Shown piece after piece: positions 36,378-44,656 of a stretch of DNA of 51,936 nt. The stretch is from an uncultured Clostridia bacterium (GTDB lineage: Bacteria > Bacillota > Clostridia > Oscillospirales > Acutalibacteraceae). How positions within the stretch are numbered: position 1 is the first letter of the stretch; every line of letters begins with the position of its first letter. Where the stretch lies: positions 1 through 51,936 of the forward strand of contig CAMLSX010000012.1 of NCBI GenBank assembly GCA_946484175.1, in the 5' to 3' direction. The notes under the pieces were generated by a model. That model was not told the origin of the DNA and did not search any database. It was given only the letters and a program-made list of their open reading frames with translations. Position numbers and translations under genes: made by a program.

Positions 36378-39300
36378 GTGCTGCTGAAGTCATTGGAATT
36401 ACAGGGGTTCAAAACCTTTCCCGATAAAACAACGCTGCACTTTGAAGAGGGCATCACCGCAGTGGTAGGCCCCAATGGCAGCGGAAAAAGCAATATCAGC
36501 GATGCTATGCGGTGGGTGCTGGGCGAGCAGTCGGTAAAAACGCTGCGCTGCTCCAAAATGGAGGATGTGATTTTCAGCGGGACGCCGGCACGAAAGCCGA
36601 TGGGCTATGCAGAGATTACCCTGACCATCGACAACACCGGCCGGGAGCTTCATTTTGACGGGGATACCGTGGCGATTACCCGCCGGTATTACCGTTCCGG
36701 AGAAAGCGAATACATGATTAACAAAGCCGCCGTGCGCCTGCGCGATATCCACGAACTTTTCATGGATACCGGCCTTGGCCGCGACGGTTATTCCATCATC
36801 GGGCAAGGCAAGATTGACAGCATTGTGGCGGCCCGTTCTGAAGACCGCCGCGAAATTTTTGAAGAAGCTGCCGGGATTTCCCGTTTCCGTTACCGCAAGG
36901 AAGATGCGGAGCGCCAGCTGGCGAGAGCGGAAGAAAACTTGCTTCGCCTGCGCGATATCGTCTCCGAGCTGGAAAGCCGCATTAACCCGCTGCGCGAACA
37001 AGCGGAAAAGGCAGAACGTTTTCTCGCGCTGTCGCAGGAAAAGAAAACGCTCGAAATCGGCCTGTGGCTGGAAACTTTGAACCGTTCCGGCCGTGTGCTG
37101 CGCGAGCAGGAGGATAAAATCACGCTGGCGCAGTCCCAACAGGCAGATATTACTGGTGAGCTGGATGCGCTGGCCGCCCGGATTGAAGAAACCTATACCG
37201 CGATCAATACTTGTTCTGTACAGATGGAAGAGCTGCGCAATCAGGCTGCTTCTGATGAAGAGAACGCTGCCCGGCTGGAAGGTGAAATTTCCGTGTTGGA
37301 AAACGACATCCGCCACGCCCAGCAGGATATGGAGCGGATTCAGGACGAAATCCAGCGCTCTGCTTCTTCCCAGAAAAATCTGGATTGGGAAATTGCATCC
37401 CGTCAGACCGAAATGCAGGTGAAGGAGAAGGAAGCACAGGCGCGCGAAACGGAATTCCAGCAGGCAACCGAAAGCCTGAATGACCTGCGCCGCAGCGCCG
37501 ACGAAGCCGCCCGGCAGATAGACAGCCTTTCAGTGCAGTTGGCCGAAAAGAATACCGCGCTTTCTGAGGCACGCGTGCAGGCAACTGGTGCAGAATCCAC
37601 CGTGCGGGAAATCACCGCCCGGCAAGGTTCGATTGAACAGACCCTTGCCGCCCGGCAGGAGCAGGAAGCCAAAATACAGCGGGAGATTCTGGAAACAGAA
37701 GAAATGCTGCATGCGGCAGATGGGCGGATGGAAAGCCTGCGCAATGCTGTGCGTGGGTATGAGATGCGGGTAGAATCCCGGCGCAAAAAGGCAGAGGAAC
37801 AGAAAAAGGTCAATGACCAGCTGCATCTGGACATTCAGGAGCAGCTGCGCCGTGCGAAAATCCTCGAAGATTTGGAACGGAATCTGGAAGGCTTTGCACA
37901 GAGCGTCAAGGCCGTGATGAAAGAAGCGCACCGAGGAAATCTTTCCGGTATCCATGGGCCGCTTTCCCGCTTGTTCCGGGTTCCGCAGCAGTATGCAGTG
38001 GCCATCGAAACCGCTATGGGCGCTGCCATGCAGAACATTGTCGTGGGAACGGAGCAGGATGCAAAAGCAGCAATCCGATTGCTGCAGCAGCGGGATGCAG
38101 GCCGTGCCACGTTCTTGCCTCTTTCCACGATTCGCGGCAGCCTGCTGGAAGAGCCTTCGCTGGAAAATTGCCCTGGATTTGTCGGGGTGGCTGCTTCGCT
38201 GTGCAGTTGTGAGGAAGAATATGAGGGCGTACTCAATTCCGTGCTGGGCAGAATCGCGGTTGCCGAGGATTTGGACAGTGCCGTTGCGATTGCCCGGCGA
38301 TTCCGCTACCGCTTCCGCATTGTCACGCTGGATGGTCAGGTGGTCAACGCCGGCGGCTCGCTGACCGGCGGTTCGCTGGCGAGAAATTCCGGCCTTTTAA
38401 GCCGCGCCTCCGAAATCGTCCGGCTCCGTGAAAAAGCCGCTGCCATGCAGCAGAAAGCGCAGAAAGATGTCGCCCGATTAAAAGAGTTGAACGCAGAGGT
38501 TGCCGCCGCGCAGGCAGACCTTTCTTCCTCCAAAGGAGACCTTTCTGCCGCACAGGAAGAGCGCTTTCAGATTGAAACTGAAAAAAAGCGTATGGAAACC
38601 GAGCTGCTTACTGTCCGGCATCATATTGGGGAACTGCTGGAAGAGCAGAAAACAGCCGATACCCGCCTGCAAGCGCTGCGGCAACAGTTGACAGAAGCCC
38701 GGAAGCTGGAAGAAAGCCTTTCCGCAGAAATCGACAGATTACAAGAAGAAATCCAGTCCGCTGCGGGCAATCGGGAAGATTTGTCCCGGCGCAGTGAAGA
38801 AGTTACCGCCCATTTGCAGGAAATCCGTATGGCAGCGCTTTCTGCACAAAAAGACCGCGAAGCGCTGGAAAACACAGTCGAAGATCTGCGCCGCCGCAAA
38901 GAAGACTCTGCGGGAAGAATGGAAGAATTACAGGGGCAGATTGAGAAATCGAAAACCTCCATACAGGAATTTTCCCGGGAAATCGAAGAGCGCCGCCATC
39001 AGGTGGAAGAGCGCAGGGAGTCGGCGCAAAGCGCCCGTGAAAAGGCAGAGCTTGCCGGAAAACGCCGCGACGAGATGGAAAAACGCTCTGGCGAACTGAG
39101 AGCCAGCGAGCGGGACTATAACAACCAGCGCGAAAATCTGAGCCGAGAACTCGCTCGGTTGGAAGAACGCCGCGACGGTCTGCAAAAAGAATATGACGGT
39201 ATCATCAGCCGGTTGTGGGATGAATATGAGCTGACCCGCCGGGAAGCAGAACAAATCGGCATCCGCATTTCTGATGAAGGCGAAGCCAAGAAGCGCTTGA

Positions 39301-39947
39301 ACGAAATCAAGCTGAAAATCCGCAGCCTGGGCAGCGTCAATGTGGCGGCCATTGAGGAGTATAAGGAAGTATCCGAGCGGTATGAATTCCTTATGGCACA
39401 GATTGAAGACGTAGAGCACTCCAAAGAAGAGCTGGTACGGCTGATTCACGATTTGACCCGCCATATGCAGGAACTCTTTACGGCCCGGTTCGATGAAATC
39501 AGCCGTCATTTTACCGGAATTTTCAAAGAATTATTTGGCGGAGGAACCGCTTCGCTGACGCTGACTGACCCCAGCGACGTACTGCATTCGGGCATAGAGA
39601 TTTCGGTGCAGCCGCCGGGAAAAATCGTTACGCATATCGAGTCGCTTTCCGGCGGTGAAATGGCGCTGGTGGCCATTTCGATTTACTTTGCTATTATGAA
39701 GGTCAGCCCGCCGCCGTTCTGTGTGCTGGATGAGATTGAAGCCGCGCTGGATGACGTAAACGTAACGCGGTTTGCCAATTACCTGCGGCGCATGAATCGG
39801 AATACCCAGTTTATCGCTATCACTCACCGCCGGGGTACCATGGAAGAAGCCGACGTGCTCTACGGTGTGACGATGCAGGATCAGGGCATTTCAAAGCTGC
39901 TGGAGCTGCGGGGCACAGAAGACGGCGAGAAAATGGGCGCAATATAA
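36378..39947 (+). CDS. smc: Chromosome segregation protein SMC
   Basis: The core ATPase of the condensin complex. The N-terminal head has the Walker A motif GPNGSGKSN near residue 32. Two long coiled coils (about 170-500 and 660-1010) flank the hinge (about 520-640, with AVAIETAMGAAMQNIVV). The C-terminal head has the signature LSGGE and the Walker B LDEIEAALDD near 1115. 1189 residues, normal. The start is the GTG at 36378 with AAAGGTG upstream. It follows the radical SAM gene directly and precedes ftsY, as in other Firmicutes. Confidence 0.97.
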   Translation: MLLKSLELQGFKTFPDKTTLHFEEGITAVVGPNGSGKSNISDAMRWVLGEQSVKTLRCSKMEDVIFSGTPARKPMGYAEITLTIDNTGRELHFDGDTVAITRRYYRSGESEYMINKAAVRLRDIHELFMDTGLGRDGYSIIGQGKIDSIVAARSEDRREIFEEAAGISRFRYRKEDAERQLARAEENLLRLRDIVSELESRINPLREQAEKAERFLALSQEKKTLEIGLWLETLNRSGRVLREQEDKITLAQSQQADITGELDALAARIEETYTAINTCSVQMEELRNQAASDEENAARLEGEISVLENDIRHAQQDMERIQDEIQRSASSQKNLDWEIASRQTEMQVKEKEAQARETEFQQATESLNDLRRSADEAARQIDSLSVQLAEKNTALSEARVQATGAESTVREITARQGSIEQTLAARQEQEAKIQREILETEEMLHAADGRMESLRNAVRGYEMRVESRRKKAEEQKKVNDQLHLDIQEQLRRAKILEDLERNLEGFAQSVKAVMKEAHRGNLSGIHGPLSRLFRVPQQYAVAIETAMGAAMQNIVVGTEQDAKAAIRLLQQRDAGRATFLPLSTIRGSLLEEPSLENCPGFVGVAASLCSCEEEYEGVLNSVLGRIAVAEDLDSAVAIARRFRYRFRIVTLDGQVVNAGGSLTGGSLARNSGLLSRASEIVRLREKAAAMQQKAQKDVARLKELNAEVAAAQADLSSSKGDLSAAQEERFQIETEKKRMETELLTVRHHIGELLEEQKTADTRLQALRQQLTEARKLEESLSAEIDRLQEEIQSAAGNREDLSRRSEEVTAHLQEIRMAALSAQKDREALENTVEDLRRRKEDSAGRMEELQGQIEKSKTSIQEFSREIEERRHQVEERRESAQSAREKAELAGKRRDEMEKRSGELRASERDYNNQRENLSRELARLEERRDGLQKEYDGIISRLWDEYELTRREAEQIGIRISDEGEAKKRLNEIKLKIRSLGSVNVAAIEEYKEVSERYEFLMAQIEDVEHSKEELVRLIHDLTRHMQELFTARFDEISRHFTGIFKELFGGGTASLTLTDPSDVLHSGIEISVQPPGKIVTHIESLSGGEMALVAISIYFAIMKVSPPPFCVLDEIEAALDDVNVTRFANYLRRMNRNTQFIAITHRRGTMEEADVLYGVTMQDQGISKLLELRGTEDGEKMGAI

Positions 39948-39953
39948 ATTCTG

Positions 39954-39982
39954 CTGATTTTACCGCAGAAGTGTGCTATACT
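39954..39982 (+). promoter_or_regulatory. Possible extended -10 promoter of ftsY
   Basis: TGCTATACT is an extended -10 (TGn then TATACT at 39977); only a weak -35 is present. A small TTCTGC/GCAGAA inverted repeat overlaps upstream. Confidence 0.4.
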
Positions 39983-40019
39983 ATAACAAACCGCCACCAT
40001 TATGAATGGAGTGATTTGA

Positions 40020-40940
40020 ATGGGATTATTCAGTAAAATCAAGGAAGGCCTGAAAAAGACCCGTGAGAGCATCAGCTCCCAGATCAGCGGGATGCTGCGT
40101 TCCTTTACCAAAATTGACGAAGAGCTGTTTGAAGAGCTGGAAGAGCTGCTGGTGATGGGTGATGTAGGCGTTACCACTGCCGGGCATATCTGTGATACCC
40201 TGCGCCGCCGGGTGAAAGAAGAGGGTGTCAAAGATCCCAATGCCATTATGGGCTTGTTGCAGGAAACCGTAGCCGAGATGATTCGCGGCGGGGAAGAATT
40301 GAACATCGGTACTCGCCCCTCCATGATTCTGGTAATCGGCGTTAACGGTGCAGGCAAGACCACCACCATCGGCAAGCTGGCTTCCCGTCTGAAAGGGGAA
40401 GGGAAGCAGGTAATTCTGGGCGCGGCGGATACTTTCCGTGCTGCAGCCATTGAGCAGCTGGAAATCTGGAGCCAGCGGGCAGGCGTGCCCATGATTAAGC
40501 ACGCCGAAGGCAGCGACCCGGCAGCTGTGGTATTCGATACCATCGCGGCGGCAAAAGCCCGCGGCAGTGATGTGATTATCTGTGACACCGCCGGACGGCT
40601 GCACAACAAGAAAAACCTGATGGATGAGCTGGCAAAAATCAACCGCATCACCGACCGGGAACTGCCCGGCTGTGATAAAGAGGTGCTGCTGGTGCTCGAT
40701 GCCACTACCGGCCAGAACGGTGTGAACCAGGCACGGGAATTCAGCGCAGCGGCGGGGATTACCGGTATTGTGCTCACCAAGCTGGATGGCACTGCCAAGG
40801 GCGGTGTGGTGCTGGCGATTCGCGAAGAGCTGGGTCTGCCGGTGAAATTTATCGGTGTAGGCGAACAGGTAGACGACTTGCAGCCCTTTGACGCCGATGA
40901 TTTTGCCCGTGCGCTGTTTGAGCGGGATGACCGCTGGTAA
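40020..40940 (+). CDS. ftsY: Signal recognition particle receptor FtsY
   Basis: SRP-GTPase that docks ribosomes carrying membrane proteins. The N domain (residues 1-90) is followed by the G domain with GVNGAGKTTTIGKLA near 105, DTAGRLHNKKNLMDEL, TKLDGTAKGG and the closing GVGEQVDDLQPFD. At 306 residues it has only the NG domain, with no acidic A domain, as in many Gram-positives; the amphipathic start MGLFSKIKEGLKKTRE would touch the membrane. GGAG precedes the ATG. Confidence 0.97.
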   Translation: MGLFSKIKEGLKKTRESISSQISGMLRSFTKIDEELFEELEELLVMGDVGVTTAGHICDTLRRRVKEEGVKDPNAIMGLLQETVAEMIRGGEELNIGTRPSMILVIGVNGAGKTTTIGKLASRLKGEGKQVILGAADTFRAAAIEQLEIWSQRAGVPMIKHAEGSDPAAVVFDTIAAAKARGSDVIICDTAGRLHNKKNLMDELAKINRITDRELPGCDKEVLLVLDATTGQNGVNQAREFSAAAGITGIVLTKLDGTAKGGVVLAIREELGLPVKFIGVGEQVDDLQPFDADDFARALFERDDRW

Positions 40941-41221
40941 GCGGGAAAAGAAAACAGTACGCGTGGAGAAAGCTTACAAAAAACAGTATCTGCCCTGCGG
41001 ATATACGGATTCCAAAGGGGCTTAGTCCCTTTGGCGAGGGGTGTTGTTTGCCAGTGGCAAACGTTGAACACCGACCGAGCCGGTAGGCGAGAAAAGGGGG
41101 CGAGAAGCCCCCAATCGTCCGTCGCAACGGACGAAATTTTTATACATCCAACAACGCGGGAAGAGATGAGAAAACTGTCCGGTGGATAGTTTTCCAAAAA
41201 TTGATTTCCTGGAGGTTTCCC
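40941..41221. other. Hairpin-rich gap between ftsY and rdgB
   Basis: No gene. Inverted repeats: 41012-41034 (CCAAAGGG/CCCTTTGG), 41041-41071 (GTTTGCC/GGCAAAC, enclosed by GTGTT/AACAC), 41096-41112 (GGGGGC/GCCCCC) and 41116-41133 (CGTCCGT/ACGGACG). The last is followed by AAATTTTT and could end transcription. Confidence 0.6.
41092..41137. repeat. Two-hairpin intergenic repeat, copy 2
   Basis: AGGGGGCGAGAAGCCCCC, then AATCGTCCGTCGCAACGGAC and GAAA. It is the partner of 32051-32096, with paired base changes in the second stem and an identical CGCA loop. Confidence 0.75.
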
Positions 41222-41800
41222 ATGAAATTTGTCATTGCAACCCATAATAAACATAAATTGCAGGAATTGCAGCGCATCCTTACCCCGCTGGGTATCGAAG
41301 CGATTACCGCCGACCTCTCAGAAGTGGAAGAGACCGGCACAACCTTTGCCGAAAACGCCTGCCTGAAAGCAAAAGCCGCCTGTGAAGAGACTGGCCTGCC
41401 TGCTGTGGCCGACGATTCCGGCTTGGAAGTAGATGCACTGGATGGCCGCCCCGGCGTGTATTCCGCCCGGTATGCCGGAGAAGACGCTACCGACACCCAG
41501 CGCATCGAAAAACTGTTGGGTGAGCTTGCCGAGGTGCCCGCCGAAAAGCGCACAGCACGGTTCGTCAGTTCTATCTGCTGTGTGTTCCCGAATGGGGATA
41601 TCCTGCGCGCCGAGGGCGAATGCCCCGGTTCTATCGCATTTGCCCCCGCCGGAGAAGATGGCTTTGGCTATGATCCGGTGTTCCTTTGCGGCGAAAAAAC
41701 CTTTGCCCAGATGACCGCCGCTGAAAAGGATGCTGTGAGCCATCGCGGCAAGGCGCTGGAAAAATTCAATCTGGTGCTGAAAGACTATCTGAAAAAATAA
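41222..41800 (+). CDS. rdgB: Non-canonical purine NTP pyrophosphatase (RdgB/HAM1)
   Basis: Removes ITP and XTP from the nucleotide pool. Seen: MKFVIATHNKHKLQEL at the start, the catalytic ADDSGLEVDALDGRPGVYSARYAG near 65, and GFGYDPVF and SHRGKALEKF near the end. From the ATG at 41222, seven bases after GGAGG, the protein has 192 residues, full length. It heads a run of small genes with yhbY and nadD. Confidence 0.95.
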   Translation: MKFVIATHNKHKLQELQRILTPLGIEAITADLSEVEETGTTFAENACLKAKAACEETGLPAVADDSGLEVDALDGRPGVYSARYAGEDATDTQRIEKLLGELAEVPAEKRTARFVSSICCVFPNGDILRAEGECPGSIAFAPAGEDGFGYDPVFLCGEKTFAQMTAAEKDAVSHRGKALEKFNLVLKDYLKK

Positions 41801-41821
41801 CCTGACAAAAGGAGTATGAAT

Positions 41822-42124
41822 ATGCTGACAAGCAAACAAAGAGCCTATCTGCGTTCTCTCGCTAACCCCATCGATACCATCGTCATGGTGGGAAAATCCG
41901 GCATGAGCCCCGAGCTGGTCAAACAGGCTGACGATGCCCTGACTGCCCGTGAGCTGATTAAGGGCCGCGCACTTGAGACTGCCCCGCTTTCTGCCCGTGA
42001 GACTGCCGAAGAGCTGGCAAAAGAGACCAATTCCGAGGTGGTACAGGTCATTGGTACCCGGTTTGTGTTGTATCGCCGCCATCCCAAAGAGCCCAAAATT
42101 GTGCTTCCTAAAGGAAAAGACTGA
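41822..42124 (+). CDS. yhbY: YhbY-like CRM-domain RNA-binding protein
   Basis: A small (100-residue) CRM-domain protein that associates with pre-50S ribosomal particles. It starts LTSKQRAYLRSLAN, contains VGKSGMSPELVKQADDAL (the GxxG-type loop), and ends in the VLYRRHP block. I prefer the ATG at 41822, seven bases after GGAG, to that at 41816, which is too close. It lies between rdgB and nadD, its usual place near nadD in Gram-positives. Confidence 0.9.
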   Translation: MLTSKQRAYLRSLANPIDTIVMVGKSGMSPELVKQADDALTARELIKGRALETAPLSARETAEELAKETNSEVVQVIGTRFVLYRRHPKEPKIVLPKGKD

Positions 42125-42139
42125 AACAGGTGATGTACC

Positions 42140-42760
42140 ATGGCAAAAATCGGCCTGTACGGTGGAACATTCAATCCCATTCATGAAGCTCACGTCCATC
42201 TGGTAAAGGATTTTGCTGACCGGTTGGGTCTGGATAAGATTCTGCTGATGCCTACCTTTCAGCCGCCCCATAAGCAGGCGCACCAGCTGGCAAGTCCCGA
42301 AGACCGTATGGCAATGTGCCGTTTGGCGGCCGCTGGGGATGAGCGGATTCAGGTTTCCGATCTGGAAATCCGGCGGGAAGGCAAGAGCTACACTGCCGAA
42401 ACATTGGAAGAGCTCCACCGGCTGTACCCCGGCAATCAATGGTATTTGCTTATGGGGGAGGATATGTTCCTCACCATCGACCGCTGGTATCGGCCAGAAA
42501 CTATCTATCGTTTAGCTGTGTTGTGTGCTGCGCCCAGAAGCCCGGACGGGCTTCCCCGGCTGGAAAAACACGCTCAATTTTTGCGTACTTGGGGTGCCGA
42601 AACGGTGCTGTGTGATATCCGTTATCTGCCGGTTTCCAGCACGCTGGTGCGGGAGGCTGTTGCTGCTGGCAAGCCTCTTGATGGGCTGGTTTCTCCCGGA
42701 ATTGCCCGGTATATCCGGGAAAAAGGCCTGTACCGGGACAAAGAAGGCAATCCATCATGA
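42140..42760 (+). CDS. nadD: Nicotinate-nucleotide adenylyltransferase
   Basis: Adenylates nicotinate mononucleotide in NAD synthesis. The nucleotidyltransferase motif GLYGGTFNPIHEAHV opens the protein, PTFQPPHKQ follows, and the ISSTxxR-like VSSTLVREAV lies near residue 172. 206 residues, full length. The ATG at 42140 has CAGGTG upstream. Its stop overlaps the start of the DUF3592 gene. Confidence 0.95.
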   Translation: MAKIGLYGGTFNPIHEAHVHLVKDFADRLGLDKILLMPTFQPPHKQAHQLASPEDRMAMCRLAAAGDERIQVSDLEIRREGKSYTAETLEELHRLYPGNQWYLLMGEDMFLTIDRWYRPETIYRLAVLCAAPRSPDGLPRLEKHAQFLRTWGAETVLCDIRYLPVSSTLVREAVAAGKPLDGLVSPGIARYIREKGLYRDKEGNPS

Positions 42761-43221
42761 TGAAAAAAATTCTGGCATTTGCCGGTGTGCTCTTTTGCAT
42801 GTGGGGCTGTTACTGTATCTATTTTGGATTTGCCAATTATCAGATGCAGCAGTCGCAGAAAGATTGGCCGGTCACCGATGCAGCAGCCATTTCCGTGGAA
42901 CGGCGCCGGGAATCCAGCGGTGGCAGACGGCATAGCAGTTCCAGATGGGTGTATGATATTACCTACGAATATACGGTAGGCGGTACAGTTTATACTGGGG
43001 AAATCATCGGTACTGTTTCTCAAAAAGAAATTGGAGAATCTTTTTCGATCAAATACGACCCCAAAGTCCCGTCGGTTTCTACGGATATTCTTTCTCCACA
43101 GCCTGATGCGTTGGCAGCAAACCTGTTAGGTGGATTGTTTTTTCTGGCAATCGGTGCCTGGGCAATTGTTTTCCCTCCGGGAAGAAAAGGGAAAGAAGAA
43201 CCTGATTTCACCACATTGTAA
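42757..43221 (+). CDS. DUF3592-like membrane protein
   Basis: A 154-residue protein with an N-terminal membrane helix (residues 4-26), a beta-rich outer part with RWVYDITYEYTVGGTVYTGE and KYDPKVPS, and a second helix near 125-142. The layout fits DUF3592 proteins, of unknown function. It overlaps the nadD stop by four bases and stands between nadD and the T-box that precedes yqeK, splitting the usual nadD-yqeK pair. Confidence 0.7.
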   Translation: MMKKILAFAGVLFCMWGCYCIYFGFANYQMQQSQKDWPVTDAAAISVERRRESSGGRRHSSSRWVYDITYEYTVGGTVYTGEIIGTVSQKEIGESFSIKYDPKVPSVSTDILSPQPDALAANLLGGLFFLAIGAWAIVFPPGRKGKEEPDFTTL

Positions 43222-43261
43222 CAAAAAAACGGCTTCTTTCTGGGAAAAACGGGTGAATCCC

Positions 43262-43291
43262 TTGACACAGAGAAGTGTGGTAGAGTATAAT
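43262..43291 (+). promoter_or_regulatory. Promoter of the T-box/yqeK-rsfS-leuS operon
   Basis: TTGACA, 18 bases, TATAAT. The motif TTTACGGTAACAG begins at the last base of the -10. Confidence 0.85.
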
Positions 43292-43311
43292 TTACGGTAA
43301 CAGTGTAATAC

Positions 43312-43575
43312 GCAAAAGGCTGTGAAGGGAAAAAGACAGCACAAACAACTTGCAGAGAGCCGGCGGCTGGTGAAAGCCGGTAGGGTTTGGCTGTGAATAG
43401 CTCATCCCGGAGCCTTCGCCCTGATAAGGGGTGGACGGATGGCCCCCGTTACCGGCCGGGAACTGTAAAGTCCCATAAGGGCCGTGGAGAGCGGCCGAAT
43501 CAGGGTGGTACCGCGAACAGAAATTGTTTCGCCCCGGATATGGCGCAGGCTGTATCCGGGGTTTGTTTATTTGCT
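43312..43575 (+). ncRNA. T-box leader with leucine (CUC) specifier
   Basis: A tRNA-sensing attenuator. The T-box sequence AGGGTGGTACCGCG is at 43502-43515. The terminator follows (CCCCGGATA/TATCCGGGG, 43532-43561, then TTTGTTTATTTG). In Stem I, GTGAATAGCTCATCCCGGAG holds the specifier; the CTC codon at 43401-43403 sits at the expected place before the ATCCCGGAG block. CUC codes for leucine, in line with leuS as the third gene of the operon. Uncharged tRNA-Leu should favour read-through. Confidence 0.9.
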
Positions 43576-43593
43576 GGAAAGGAGAGAGTTTGA

Positions 43594-44214
43594 TTGGGTA
43601 AAAAAGACCGAGAGAGAGAAGAGTCACTTTTTGAGCGCTTTCCCACTGCAAAAGCTTACGCCGAACAGATACGGCCGCTGCTCAGCGAGTATCGTTATCG
43701 CCACAGCATCAATGTGGCGTTTGAAGCGGTGATTCTGGCGGAAAAATATGGTGCAGACCCCAAAAAAGCTGCCGAGGCCGGCGTGCTGCACGACTGCATG
43801 AAGGATTCCAGCCCCGCAGAACAGCTTACGCTGATTGAAAAGGCAGGTATCCATCTGTCAGAGGTGGAGCAGGGCGCTAAAAAATTGTATCATGCCATTA
43901 GTGGTATGGCCTATATGCAGGAGGTACTGCATATCCATGACCGTGAAATGCTCAATGCCGTATATTATCACACGGTTGGCCATGCAGGTATGAGCCCTCT
44001 GGAGAAGGTAATCTTCATCGCAGACTTTACTTCTGCTGACCGCGATTATCCCGGTGTAGAACGTATGCGGGAAAAAGCCCGAAAAGATTTGCGCCTTGCG
44101 ATGATTGAAGGCCTCTCCTTTACCATCAAAGATCTGGCAGAGCAGGAGGTACCCATCCATCCCGACACTGTGGCTGCTTTTAACTGGGTACTGATGCATC
44201 CCGAGCATTTTTAA
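43594..44214 (+). CDS. yqeK: HD-domain Ap4A hydrolase YqeK
   Basis: Symmetrical cleavage of diadenosine tetraphosphate, as shown for Gram-positive YqeK. The HD domain shows HSINVAFEAVILAEKYG near 35, the HD pair in AGVLHDCMKD near 68, and the closing ADFTSADRDYPGVERMR block. 206 residues. The start is a TTG at 43594, seven bases after AAAGGAGAG. First gene after the T-box, so it responds to leucine supply. Confidence 0.9.
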   Translation: MGKKDREREESLFERFPTAKAYAEQIRPLLSEYRYRHSINVAFEAVILAEKYGADPKKAAEAGVLHDCMKDSSPAEQLTLIEKAGIHLSEVEQGAKKLYHAISGMAYMQEVLHIHDREMLNAVYYHTVGHAGMSPLEKVIFIADFTSADRDYPGVERMREKARKDLRLAMIEGLSFTIKDLAEQEVPIHPDTVAAFNWVLMHPEHF

Positions 44215-44256
44215 CTCGAAATCAAAACAAATTATCATAAGGAAGGAACTATATCT

Positions 44257-44607
44257 ATGACAGAACTGGAACTGGCCAAAGCCGCTGCCAAAGCGCTGGA
44301 CAGCAAGAAAGCCCTGAATCTGAAGATTCTGCACATCACCGAGCTTTCTGTGATTGCCGATTACTTCGTCATCGCCACCGGTACCAGCAATACGCAGGTC
44401 AAAGCGCTGGCCGATGAAGTGGAATATCAGCTCAAGGAAAAAGGCGTTGCTCCCGGCCATATCGAGGGATACAACTCCAATTCCTGGGTACTGCTGGATT
44501 ACGGCAGTGTGGTAGTCCACGTGTTTACCCAGGAATCCCGCAGTTTCTATGACCTCGACCGCCTGTGGCAGGATGGGGAAGAGATTGACCCGGAGCTTTC
44601 TGAGTGA
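44257..44607 (+). CDS. rsfS: Ribosomal silencing factor RsfS
   Basis: Binds L14 of the 50S subunit and blocks subunit joining when nutrients are short. The 116 residues cover the whole family domain: [39 protein letters not shown] and the C-terminal [36 protein letters not shown] precedes the ATG. Middle gene of the leucine T-box operon, 50 bases before leuS. Confidence 0.95.
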   Translation: MTELELAKAAAKALDSKKALNLKILHITELSVIADYFVIATGTSNTQVKALADEVEYQLKEKGVAPGHIEGYNSNSWVLLDYGSVVVHVFTQESRSFYDLDRLWQDGEEIDPELSE

Positions 44608-44656
44608 TTTTATTCTGCAAGCCAATTCATTTTTTATAAAAAGGAGCATTTCCCTC

